Source: Cryphonectria parasitica EP155
Lineage: Eukaryota > Ascomycota > Sordariomycetes > Diaporthales > Cryphonectriaceae
NCBI RefSeq assembly: GCF_011745365.1
Contig: NW_024468912.1
Location: 2,170,001-2,234,000, forward strand
Direction of reading: 5' to 3'
Length of the DNA: 64,000 nucleotides
A program made the position numbers and the translations under genes. Shown one piece after another: positions 9,996 through 20,431 of this stretch. Below the pieces are notes generated by a model, which was not told the DNA's origin, did not search any database, and worked only from the letters and a program-made list of their open reading frames with translations. Each line of letters begins with the position of its first letter. The first letter of the stretch is position 1.

Positions 9996-11198
9996 CTAGA
10001 AATCCAGACCCTTGGAGGCTCCCTCTTGCGCTGCGCGTTTGTTCTCCTGCATGACCCGCTTCTTCTCCCTGTAGGTGTTCATGAGCTTCTTGTTCTCGAG
10101 CGCGTTCTGCGCCGCCTTTTCATTTGCCTCCGACTTCTTCTTCGCAGTTCCTATTCCCAGCTGCACCGTCTCGCCATAGCCCACTAAAAACGACCCCTGC
10201 GTAAAAAGCTTCATGTTCGTCAGCGGATCCCTCTTTTGCTGTCGTCCCTCGTCTAGAGATCGATACTCGATCTGCACCCGGGGCTCACGAAGAGCCAGTT
10301 CACCGGAGAGTCTGTCCTTTGCAGATCCGCTCTGTGCCTTCTGCGGCTGTTGATCCGCCAACGTCGCGCCCGAACCCATCGTGGGAGCTATAAGTGATGG
10401 CGTTTGCTCTCCTAGCCACTTGTTCTTCTTTATCTGTTCGGAAATCGTGGTGCTCCAAAGCGCTTTGAGCCAGGATGCTGTTCTCGACACGCCTCTGATA
10501 GGATCAGAGAGGATGATGGCTGCAACGTGAGCCTCAAAAACATCGCCTAGCACCTTAGCACGCTCCTTCGAAGAGGCCTTTGTACCGCCTTGGCGGCCGT
10601 CGAGTCCGTATTCATCTGGAACGACAGCACGCTTGTCGAAGCCGTAGTGGAGCGAGTAGTCCTTCAATGTCGCATTGCGAACAAGCACTTCCCGTATATG
10701 GCACATATCACCATGCTTCAAGTTCGGGAATGTGAGAAAGATGTATGCTGTAGACATCAAGTAGAGGTAGGCATCACCCAGCCACTCCAGCTGCTCGTAA
10801 CTTCGATCGTCATGATTTTTTACCGCCCCGGCGTGAGTAAAGGATGCCAGTTCCAAGGACGGGTCCAGGATGCGGGGGACAGGAGGCAACTGCGGTGACA
10901 CGTCCGATGGGGTCCACGGAGTAAGGATGGGCACCTCTGGCCGATGGTCTTCAGAAGCCTGTTCCGCAGTGTCGTCGCCCCTGGCGAGGGTCTGAATGCT
11001 CGGCAGAATTTCTTGGCTCAACGTTGTCAGGCGCTGCCTCAAGACTCGGTCCGCACACCTGCCCTGGCTTTTGAGAGCCTGGAGACATTCGATTAAATCA
11101 TCAGCACGCCCTGACAAGTCATCCAGCGCGTCTGTCGCTCTAGACTTTTTTGTAGCAGGCTTATCGCCGAGCGCTTCCTCGTGTCGGCGCTTTGACAT
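9996..11198 (-). CDS. RNT1: Ribonuclease III (Rnt1/Pac1 type)
   Basis: Single exon, 400 residues. It cleaves double-stranded RNA. In yeasts this enzyme processes pre-rRNA, snRNA and snoRNA precursors in the nucleus. Seen: an N-terminal basic, nuclear-signal-like stretch (KRRHEEALGDKPATKK), an RNase III domain at about 110-255 with the signature YEQLEWLGDAYLYL, where E135, E138 and D142 correspond to metal/catalytic positions, and a second pair D219 and E222 in LGDVFEAH. A double-stranded RNA-binding domain follows at about 300-372 and ends in the helix KKSEANEKAAQNALENKK. One RNase III domain, one dsRBD and no helicase rule out Dicer. It is head-to-head with mS33 over 481 bp. Confidence 0.88.
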   Translation of the reverse strand: MSKRRHEEALGDKPATKKSRATDALDDLSGRADDLIECLQALKSQGRCADRVLRQRLTTLSQEILPSIQTLARGDDTAEQASEDHRPEVPILTPWTPSDVSPQLPPVPRILDPSLELASFTHAGAVKNHDDRSYEQLEWLGDAYLYLMSTAYIFLTFPNLKHGDMCHIREVLVRNATLKDYSLHYGFDKRAVVPDEYGLDGRQGGTKASSKERAKVLGDVFEAHVAAIILSDPIRGVSRTASWLKALWSTTISEQIKKNKWLGEQTPSLIAPTMGSGATLADQQPQKAQSGSAKDRLSGELALREPRVQIEYRSLDEGRQQKRDPLTNMKLFTQGSFLVGYGETVQLGIGTAKKKSEANEKAAQNALENKKLMNTYREKKRVMQENKRAAQEGASKGLDF

Positions 11199-11679
11199 CT
11201 GTTTGCAGTTCGTCAGATTCAGATCTGATCAGGGTATTTCCAGGCTGACTCTTACATTTCCAAGGTCATGTATGTATGCACTCTCTCGTAAGGTGTCTCA
11301 GCCCTCACAGGGATGGTGTATGGGATGGTGATAGCGTAGAATGATCTTTGCGAAAAAGCGAAAGAATAAATACAGGAATAGCTGCCTGTGAGGTCGCAGG
11401 TACTTAAGAAGAGAGAATTCGCGGTTTTCACTGTGTCATTGGGTAGAATTTACTGATAACATGGGTAGGTACAAGGTAAAGGCTGTACTGTACTATGACT
11501 TGCTGCTGTAGGTATGACGGGCCGAAGCAGACGCTGCTGGTCTCAGTGGGCCCCACTTTCAAAGTTTCGACCAACCAGAAACTTCTGCTTGACGTCTTCT
11601 TGCCGACAGGCAGGTACGACTTTCATCAGTCACAGACTCTCCCGTTCTTTCACTCAACTTTTCGATCCTCAGCAATGTC
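11199..11679. other. Shared divergent promoter of RNT1 and mS33
   Basis: 481 bp between two divergent starts. It holds one GTACTGTA octamer (11485-11492) and no coding frame of note. Confidence 0.6.
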
Positions 11680-12182
11680 ATGATGTCTGTCCCTCGAGAA
11701 AGGCTCCTGCAGCTCATGCAGGTGAGGAGATGCCCCCCAGCTCAAACAACATTCCACACTGCCCTACTGACTTCCTTGGCTAGGCGCGATGCCGCATTTT
11801 TGCGACGACCTACAATCCAGACGGCATTCGAACCGGTAACAAGATTCTGCGACAGAGGTTACGGGGGCCGGCGCTCGCGGCTTATTATCCTCGAAAGATG
11901 TTCACATACAGAGAACTGGCTGATCTATATGGACCCGAACTGGAGTTTACAATCGAGGAGGAGGAAGATCGACTCGAGCAGATTGGATTGTAAGTTTTGT
12001 TCACGTGGCTGCGACGCGTAGACTTGTTCTTGCTGACTGTGTGTGTAGTTTGAAGGCGCGTGGGAAAGGCGCACCGAAAAAGAAGAGTGGTCCTCCAGGT
12101 GAGTTTTGCGTGTTGCTTGGTGAATAACCTGGCCATGAGACTGACCATGACTTGCGCAGATGCGAAGGGAAAGAAGAAATAA
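11680..12182 (+). CDS. RSM27: Mitochondrial small-subunit ribosomal protein mS33 (Rsm27 type)
   Basis: Exons 11680-11721, 11784-11989, 12049-12098 and 12160-12182 encode 106 residues. The product is a mitoribosome small-subunit protein. Seen: short N-terminal helix (MMSVPRERLLQLMQ), then the family hallmark NPDGIRTGNKILRQRLRGP followed by AAYYPRKMFTYRELADLYG, an acidic EEEEDRLEQIGFLKARG stretch and a Lys-rich tail. Length matches the family (about 100-110). The start is the ATGATG pair. An upstream ATG at 11675 stops after two codons. All three introns are 59-62 bp with GTGAGx/GTAAGT donors. Confidence 0.88.
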
Positions 12183-13412
12183 GACGACGGCTTCGCTGTT
12201 CAATACAATACCAGTTCGACCACATGCGAAGTATTCTATACGCTCTGATGCCACTCTGATCCTGTTCCGTTCCTTGCACCGTCAACACCTGGCCGTTGTT
12301 CCTGGGGCGGTCGAACCTCATCGAAGAAGACCGAGTACAAATGTAGCTTTGGAAGCGCATGGTGATAAATGCCTTGGGATCTACGTGACAGGCTGTGGAA
12401 ATGGATGGCATATGTGAGATGATGAGCCCCTTGGAGTGATGAATCTTGGGCTCACATTGGGAGTACACGGAGTTGAGCAATCCGTGACCAAGTGATCTCA
12501 TTGGACAATTATAGAATTCCTTCAAGTTTGGCCGGTTTCGAGGACCGATAGGGAGACAACTTGAGGTCAAGAAGACATACAGTTCATTCAGACGCCAGAG
12601 GGTGGCACTGCTGACATTATATAGTGGCAATGCTAGTGGTGCCTGATATACAGAGTATAGTACCCCTTTCCCTTTTGTTCTGGTCTATCTGCCTTGTCCA
12701 TAAGTCACGATCTAGATGTTGTCACCATTTGGTGACTCCAGCCGCCCCTTTCAAATATTTTCTCAGGGGCTAGCCTCTCTGACAGGCTGGAGTCTACTAT
12801 GTCTTATATCGCCTAAGATTGTGTATGGAGGAAGGGACTGCTGGGACTACAGGCTGGTCTTGACATTTTGGAGATGTTATGGGGAAGGGGTACACTGGAC
12901 AAGGCACATCTTACTTGCAAGGCAAGACAAGACCCCAAAGGGTCAAGCAGATGCTGCCTGTGAATGAGGGCGGGAGCTGCCTTTTACTCTGTTGAGAAAA
13001 GTGAAAATTTTGGCCCGACATGGAAGATACTGTCAGCTGCTAAAACGGTGAAAGGGTGGTTACTTCCAAAAACTGACACCTCCCTACCTTCTCCTTCCAT
13101 CTGGAAATTTAAAGGCCAGGCTGCACATCTTCGCGAATAACAATTTCCACCTTCTTCTGCACCCATCTATCTCCCCATCTTCCTCCCTCTCCCTCCTCTT
13201 CTTCACCACACACGCACACACCACATCACACCTTTTCTCTTTCAATCCACCATACATCCTCCTCGTTTGGTCAGGATCTACGTGATCTCAGCTTATCTTC
13301 TACCTATCTCAGCCCTCAGTTAAATTTCCTGTCCATCAGGACGCACCTTTGGAATAGCACGTGCCCAAGGGGCCCTTCCTGTGGATACAGTCGACGATTT
13401 GATATTCACGCC
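12183..13412. other. Intergenic region and leader of the Pumilio gene
   Basis: 1.23 kb. The part at about 13140-13260 is pyrimidine-rich with CACACA runs, typical of a fungal promoter or long 5' leader. Longer minus-strand frames (for example 12001-12630) lack coding character. Confidence 0.6.
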
Positions 13413-15888
13413 ATGCCTCAAGGCGAAAACGCTCCTTTCGACGACCCCTCGGGCGTACCTCTGGCCCTCAGGAAGGTCGTCACCCCATTGACCACATCCA
13501 AGCTCGTCAACCAAAGTTCGGTCAAGGTGAGTGCCTCGTGACCTGTACTTCAATCGGCGTGGAATTTAATGATTAGTCTCTAGCCCACCCACGATGTCCT
13601 CGATTCAAACCCAATGGATAAGCTCTTTGCAAAGCTCTGCGAGAACCACGACCAATCTTCTAGCCAGAATGACGGCTCCGAGGGTGCTGTATCTGCCCAC
13701 CTCTCCTCCTGCAATTCCTTGCCCATCACCCCGGCCACCGACTCATTCGTCGCCACAGTTCCTTCCACTCGACCTGCCAGCGCAGCTCCCAACGATCGAG
13801 CAGCGTCGGAGGAGCTTGTTCGACTGAAATTGGAACTGGCCAAGGCCCAGAATCATATTTCTCGTGTTGAACAGGAGTTGGCTCAGACACGCCGAGATCA
13901 CCAGGACAGTGGCCGTGCGACTCCCAATCTGTCCTCTGACTCGGACTTTACTGGCGGTGCTCCCCTTCTTGATCCTATTGGAACCAAACCTTCGGGCATT
14001 GCACCAGTGTCAACCTTTCCTAAGCCACAAGTCACTCGAGAGAACCACTGGCAGACTGCCATCTCCGATGACTGCCGCTCTGATACCAGTGATGCCCTAT
14101 CGGCCACGGGCTTCAGCCGATCTCGGGCGATCTGGAACAACAGCAACAAACCTAACTACCAGAGTGCCTTCATGCCCCCTCCCATGCCGGCACAGGAGGT
14201 CCACCCGACCTCCAACTGGCCTCAGCCCCGTACCCAAGCCTTCATGGATGGAATGCCCGGATATGCTGGCCCGTCTTTGGATAGCTACCGCGGTGACCGA
14301 TACAGTCAGGAGCCTGATCTCATGCGATCCAACAGTGGCCGTCGCGGCAATCGATACGAGAATCGCTTTGGAGGCCAGTCATACGGCAGCAGTTACGGAG
14401 GTTATAACATGAACAACATGGGCCAGACCCAGTATGAATCTGCTGTAAGCTACGCTGGAGGACCCAACAATCTGTCTAGTGGCGGCTTAGGTATGTTCCC
14501 ACAGTATGGACAGCAGGCTGTCGGTAGCCCGCTCTCGCCACACGCGACTGAATTCACATCTGCCGCGGGCCCGTCTTGGAAGTCTGATGTAAGTTTCTTC
14601 TCGTGGGTCTTGGGATTTTGTTGCTGCTCCTTTCCAAAAACTTGCGCGATATTGACATTATCCTCACTCGTCTAGGCCATTGCTACCGAGGGACAGACCT
14701 ACCTGCCAACCACTGAGCCTCTAAATTACCGCCGTCTCCTGGACCGCAATGTCAACTGCAACTGGAAATATATTGTTGACAAGATCGTCTGTAACAATGA
14801 TCAGCAGGCATCCATCTTCCTCCAGCAGAAGCTCAAGGTAGGCACGCCCGAGCAGAAATTCGAGATCGTCCAAGCCATCGTTGCTCAAGCCTATCCCCTT
14901 ATGGTAAATCGTTTCGGCAATTTTCTGGTCCAACGCTGCTTCGAGCACGGAACCCCTGAGCAGGTCATCAAGATCGCTGAAGCGATACGCGGCAACACAC
15001 TGAATCTGTCAATGGATCCCTTCGGATGCCACGTTGTTCAAAAGGCATTCGACTCTGTTCCTGAGGACTACAAGGCCATTATGGTCCACGAGCTGCTTCG
15101 TCGAATCCCCGAGACGGTCGTCCACCGGTATGCCTGTCACGTCTGGCAGAAGCTCTTCGAGCTGAGATGGACCACAACTCCACCCCAGATTATGAAGTTT
15201 GTAAACGAGGCTCTCTGCGGCATGTGGCACGAGGTCGCATTGGGAGAGACTGGCAGCCTAGTTGTTCAGAACATCTTTGAGAACTGCTTGGAGGATGACA
15301 AAGTGAGTACATATATACTTGAATCTTGCGTAGCATTGCTCGGCTCACAAACTTCTACAGCGTCCTTGTATTGAGGAAGTCCTTGCCAATATCGACATTG
15401 TGGCTCATGGTCAGTTCGGCAACTGGTGCATTCAGCACATTTGTGAGCATGGCGCCCCTGCAGACCGCAGTCGCGCCATTGACCACGTCATTCGATATGC
15501 GGCAGAGTACTCGATGGACCAATTTGCTTCCAAGGTTGTCGAAAAGTGCCTCAAGATTGGCGGTACAGAGTTCCTCGGTCGCTACCTTGATCGGGTCTGT
15601 GAGGGACGTGTCGACCGGCCCCGTATTCCCCTGATTGATATCGCGAGCGACCAGTACGGCAACTACCTAATCCAGTACATTCTCACCCATGCCGGTCCTC
15701 AGCACCGTGAGATCGTTGCTGCTCACATCCGCAAGCACATGGTCTCCCTCCGGGGGTCCAAGTTTGGTTCTCGAGTCGGCATGCTTTGCACCAACCCGGC
15801 CGTCGCCACACGCCCTGGTCCCGGTGTTGGACCCATGATGGGGAGCCGCATGGCTCCAGGACCTCGCTACAGTGGTGCCTACCGTTGA
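13413..15888 (+). CDS. Pumilio/PUF-repeat RNA-binding protein
   Basis: Exons 13413-13526, 13584-14588, 14676-15302 and 15361-15888 give 757 residues, all introns phase 0. PUF proteins bind 3' UTR elements and control mRNA decay, translation or localisation in the cytoplasm. Seen: a disordered N-terminus with a short coiled coil (ASEELVRLKLELAKAQNHI), a Ser/Gly/Asn/Tyr-rich stretch to about 370, then about 300 residues of PUF repeats with typical cores such as FGNFLVQRCFEHG, FGCHVVQKAFD, GSLVVQNIFENC, FGNWCIQHICEHG, FASKVVEKCLK and YGNYLIQYILTHAG. A short Pro/Gly tail ends the protein. I cannot say which yeast Puf it matches. It is not the nucleolar Puf6 type. Confidence 0.85.
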
Positions 15889-16791
15889 GTTGTGAAAGCT
15901 CACCTTCGATCATGGGCGAGGCTCACCATGTTCCTACGCCGAGCCTTCACTATGATGGCAGTACAGAGCCGCAACAGCAGCCCGCATTGTCTTTCGTTTC
16001 TTTTTCCTGTTTGTCTGTCACATTCAATTTCCTTGTTCGATTCTCAGAACTGAATCCGCGGTATTTGGCGATTCTTTTATGAACATTTTCAGCAATTACT
16101 TTACAAAATCACCCGACATCCTACGCTCGGGAGGCTACTGCCCATCCGAGTGCTTTGGACAACTCATGATTATCTTCATCTAACAATGTCGAAGAGAGGT
16201 GGAATTTAATGTCGGGATGGGAGACGGAGATGGACACATGTCCCCCAGGTCTGTTGACACAGTCTCCCGAACGTCACAGATGATACTGCTTCTGGACGAT
16301 GGTCTTCAATAGGTGTCTCGTTGGTAGAGCTTGTACGAGGGGTGCAGGGGACGATGAAAATAAAACATGGGGAACGAAAAAGTTGCAAAAGGAGATTGTA
16401 TCACCGTTGTTTTGTGCTATGAGGAAGAATGGCAGACAGCCTTACGGAGCCTTTTTATCGAGTGAGGCACTTATCAGTTAGCTAGCTTTCTACCTTCACT
16501 CTTTTATTCAACCTCACTGATGGCAGATTATCATTGTAAATCAGGGGTTTACCACTGCAGGTGCTTGTGTACGGTATTCAATGTCGAGGGTTTAAGGATC
16601 CCAGTGCAGTAAACGACGTGAGGTGCGTTTACGCACTGTAACCTTTTGGGTGGCTTATGTAATAACGGCGCACAGACCACAGCTGCCTTGAGGCGTACGG
16701 TTTTGCCGAGCAAGCAAGCAACTCGAACACCCGGACCAAGTTCGTCAATTGAAATCTTGACCTCCATCCACAAACCTCGCCCGCAGCCACC
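15889..16791. other. Intergenic region between PUF gene and OSCP
   Basis: About 900 bp with the PUF 3' UTR, A/T-rich sequence and the OSCP promoter. The OSCP leader ends in CCACC before the ATG. No gene seen. Confidence 0.6.
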
Positions 16792-17787
16792 ATGTTGTCG
16801 AGACAAGCACTGCTCCGCTCCGCTAGGGCTGCAGCTCCCTCGCGGGCAATTGCTTCTCAGGTCCGCTTCTACGCCGCCCCGGCCGCCAGCGAGAACGTCA
16901 AGCCTCCTGTCGCCCTGTTCGGCCTTGATGGCACCTATGCTACTGCTCTGGTACGTCACGGTGCCGACTTCTCCCGAGTTGAAGATTTCTCTGGTCTCAA
17001 TTGCACCTTCGCTCAGCTGGCTGGACACTTGCGATGGGTCATGCAGCAGGAGGACGATATGGGCATAGAAAAGCGCTAACAGTGCTGCGTCATTTTGCAA
17101 CAGTACACGGCCGCCGTTAAGACTTCGACCCTGGACCCGACCGCCAATGCCCTGAACAAGTTGGGCAACCTTTTGACCAAGGACCCCAAGCTTGTGACCA
17201 TCCTCGAGGCGCCGACTCTAGACGCCAGCGACAAGTCTGCCATTATCGCCGAGCTCGAGAAGAGCGCCGGTATCAGCGGCGAGACCGTCAAGAACTTCCT
17301 GCAGACTCTGGCCGAGAACAACCGTCTGTCCCTGCTGGGCGGCGTCTGCACCAAGTTCGGAGAGCTGATCAGCGCTGCGCGCGGGGAGGTCGAGATGACG
17401 GTCACCAGCGCTACGGTATGTGTTTTCAGGCATCACAGGTGTCGAGGAATACTTGCATTGAAAGAACAGACCAAGAGCATGAAATGTGCTAACAAAAAGT
17501 CCTGCGCAATTTAGCCTCTTGACAACAAGACCCTGAACAGGCTGGAGACTGCTGTATCCAAGTCTTCCTATGTCGGCCAAGGCAAGAAGCTCAAGGTCAA
17601 GAACGAGGTAAGAGAGATTACCAGCCGGAACTTCGGGATTCCTCCGCTGGCAAGGATACTGACGGGCGCACAGGTCAACCCCGAGATCGTTGGAGGACTG
17701 GTTGTTGAGATTGGTGACCGGACTATCGACCTTTCTGTCTCTTCCAAGATTGCCAAGATGAACAAGCTCCTGACTGACACCCTGTAA
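16792..17787 (+). CDS. ATP5: Mitochondrial ATP synthase subunit 5 (OSCP)
   Basis: Exons 16792-16950, 17104-17415, 17515-17607 and 17674-17787 encode 225 residues. OSCP sits on top of F1 and links it to the peripheral stalk of F1Fo-ATP synthase. Seen: a cleavable mitochondrial presequence rich in Arg/Ala (start MLSRQALLRSARAAAPSR), then PPVALFGLDGTYATALYTAA, the six-helix N-domain, and the conserved C-terminal segment NPEIVGGLVVEIGDRTIDLS followed by SSKIAKMNKLL. Length fits the family. The first intron is long for this locus (153 bp). The ATG has a good CCACC context. Confidence 0.93.
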
Positions 17788-18255
17788 ATACTACCCTTCG
17801 TGTTGAGGATAGACGTGGAGGCGGCATGGAGGTGGGCGAGTTGATGCCGTGGACCGACTGAGACATTCGGCAAAAGGATACCATCAGCATCAGTTGCGTG
17901 TAGAAACAAAAATTTAGAGGAGTTGCACCGGGTCCTCGAGAGCCTCTCATTCTCCCGGTCTCCAACACGTGAATTATAGACCTGCAAAAAAGAAGGAAAA
18001 TTTCCTGTGAATTCTTACCCATTCGGTCTACCTTATTTTTTAGACCTGAAAGATCACCCAGGTCCCCGCAAGCATAGTCCAGTGCGTCCAGCCCTCAACA
18101 ACGACAACCAACCAGACCTTCCATTAGCCCACCCTAACACCAGTACCTAGGTATGCTAGACGATACACGCAAAACCAATGCCCCAACGCCAATACCAGAA
18201 CGAACAAAGGAGGACATAGGACCGTCTGTGTTTTTGAGTCATCTCATGATGGTGC
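17788..18255. other. Convergent 3' region between OSCP and MOB1
   Basis: 468 bp between two converging stop codons. No structured element recognised. Confidence 0.6.
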
Positions 18256-19272
18256 TCAGTCAGACCGCAGCATGCTGTCCACCAGATCACCAAGAGGGCC
18301 CCAGAAGTCCTTTCCGGTCGCGAGGTTGTGCTCGTCAATGAACAACACGTACTGCTTGAAACTTGTGTTGAGATGGGGCTCCAGGCCGAGCTCACGGATG
18401 ACAGGGTAGTGGTGGCAATAGATGTGAGCGTAGACACGATACATGCGCTTAAAGATCTGGCGGACCAGCGATGGGAAAGTCTTTGGAAAAGGTACACCGA
18501 TCCGGCTGGGCATGACAGCCTCGTTGTCGATGTTGCCCTGGACCCAGGTCATGAGCTGTTCGATGTAGGCTGGCGCAGCCATCTTGGTTGGACGCTTGTA
18601 GTTTTCGTTGTCCTGCCACAGATATTCGAATCTGATCCACATAGGTCAGCGGTGTCGACATTAGGCACGGGTGCAGAGGTCATATTCGACATACTCATCG
18701 GTGGCTTTCATCTCCGGACACGACTGTGGAGAGCAGAACTCTGTGATGGCTCCGTAGAGAAGATTGATCTGGTTGTAGAAGTCGACCACTATAGGTTTAG
18801 GGCGGTTAGGCACTCATATATACGTAGACCAAACCACCTCCTCCCTGGGGGTTCAGGGGCATTCCAAGCTTACTGTTGACAGCGAACCACTCGTTCTCAT
18901 CCTCGCCTTCTGGTAGTCTCACGATCTTGCGGAGACTACCTCCTCCCAATGTCGCCTCGGCATACTGTCGCAGCTGGTAGCTCGTTGTGCCTTGCTTCCC
19001 ACCGGGCCGCGGGCGGAACTGATTTCGGCGATTACCGCTGCTGCTTTCGATTGTAAGCCTGCGTCCTTCTCTGTGTCAAAGCTACCATCTCTGTTGGAGA
19101 GGTCAAGCGCATCTCTTCTATCCTCTTCCACAGGCGCTACAACAGCAGTGTCCGAGCCTTCGCGTACGCATGTCGGCCTTGGGGTGCCAGTATCCTGAAT
19201 AGCGTGGGTGGGAAAGGGGGAGAAGAGGGACAGATGCAGCAGAACGTACACGGTCGTAATGAAGGAGGTCAT
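18256..19272 (-). CDS. MOB1: MOB1, Mob/phocein kinase activator
   Basis: Exons (minus) 19272-19250, about 19040-18874, 18788-18695 and 18631-18256 give about 219 residues. Mob1 binds and activates NDR/LATS-type kinases (Dbf2, Cot1 relatives) in mitotic exit, septation and polarity. Seen: [19 protein letters not shown], the zinc-site motif [12 protein letters not shown] (first Cys pair), FEYLWQD, and later HIYCHH (metal-binding His) plus FIDEHNL. The N-terminus MTSFITTV fits Mob1 proteins. Intron 1 (about 209 bp) ends in three consecutive in-frame acceptors (AAAG CAG CAG, exon start 19043, 19040 or 19037), so the first residues after V8 may vary by one or two. The other introns are 85 and 63 bp. 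Confidence 0.9.
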
Positions 19273-20431
19273 CGTTGGGGATCTCCGCGGTAATGATCAA
19301 GTCGGGAACCAAGGAATCTAAACCGGCGAGTGGGCACGGAGACCATGTCAGCAGCGTAAGGACAGGGGATATCAGGGAGCGTCTTGCCGAGCATGCGCGT
19401 TTCATGGGTGACAATACCTAAAGGCTGGGTCCAGCTGCAAGATTGCAGATCGGCTTGTTTCCGATATCTGTGGGGGGGGGGGGGGGGGAAATGGTGGGAA
19501 CACCCTTTCGTTGGTAATGAGATGGTGACAGGTGAAGAGATGCGATGGCGTTGTGAATGTGAAGTGAATAGTTGTGTTTAGCGATAATCTCCATGGGTAA
19601 ACACGATGCCTTGTAAGGCGATACACTCTGACGTGGTTGCTGGCGCGACCCCCGGCTCCCCCAACATGCTGGACAAGCCGCTGAAGGTCAATTAAGGTGT
19701 GGTCATAGCGCCTGTCACCCTCCCCTGAACCCTGCCAATCTGCCTCTCTCTAGCTGCTGGCCCCCGTAGTAGTCTTGTACTGTATAGGGTACTACTGAGT
19801 ACTGTAGTCTGTATGGTGCTATAATACATACCACGCACTCATGTATGTACTGTACTGCAATATGCCTTAACAGCCAACCAGCTCAGGTGAGAGTCGCCTT
19901 TCTGCGCCTCTTTTCAGAAGGGTTTCTGACCAAACCATTCACTCCACCAGTCCTACACATTAGATGGTTACTGAACCTTGAACACTTACACGAGGCAAAG
20001 ACATTCAAGACCCAACCTTGTGCTGCATGACCCCAGCAGGATGTCACGTCATCCCTGTGCACAAGATCAGCTGCACTATCCATGTTTCTCCGCATCCTAA
20101 TCTTCCGGTTGAGGTCAATATAGCCTCAAACGGACAGGTGGGGGTATTCTTGCCAGCAGCTTTTCACTAGATGCTGCCCACGAGTCGCCCCTCCGACCGA
20201 GTTCCTGGTCGTGGATCGACGTGTTCGGGTTATCAACGGGCGAGTATGCCGTTCTACCGTGGTGGTTGTGAGAAAATGAATGATGATGTTGCTTCCCTCT
20301 TCGCAATGCGACTTCAAAAATCCAATTCGATATGCCTCGCTCCCGACTAGACTACATTTGTGTATGTCTGTTATACTGATTGCACCCTGCTGCTGAGTCT
20401 CTGGCGGTTTGCAGAGTATTGGCTCCTCAAC
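19273..20431. other. Intergenic region with poly-G tract and GTACTGTA cluster
   Basis: 1.16 kb between divergent MOB1 and the glycosidase gene. It holds a run of 17 G (19472-19488) and three copies of GTACTGTA (19777, 19799, 19847) within 80 bp. No coding frame of note. Confidence 0.6.
19472..19488 (+). repeat. Homopolymer of 17 G
   Basis: Seventeen uninterrupted G bases upstream of MOB1. It may form a quadruplex and is also a place where sequencing length errors are likely. Confidence 0.8.

Noticed and set aside
12001..12630. 209-codon minus-strand frame downstream of mS33
   Set aside because: It overlaps the last exons of mS33 on the other strand and has no conserved motif.
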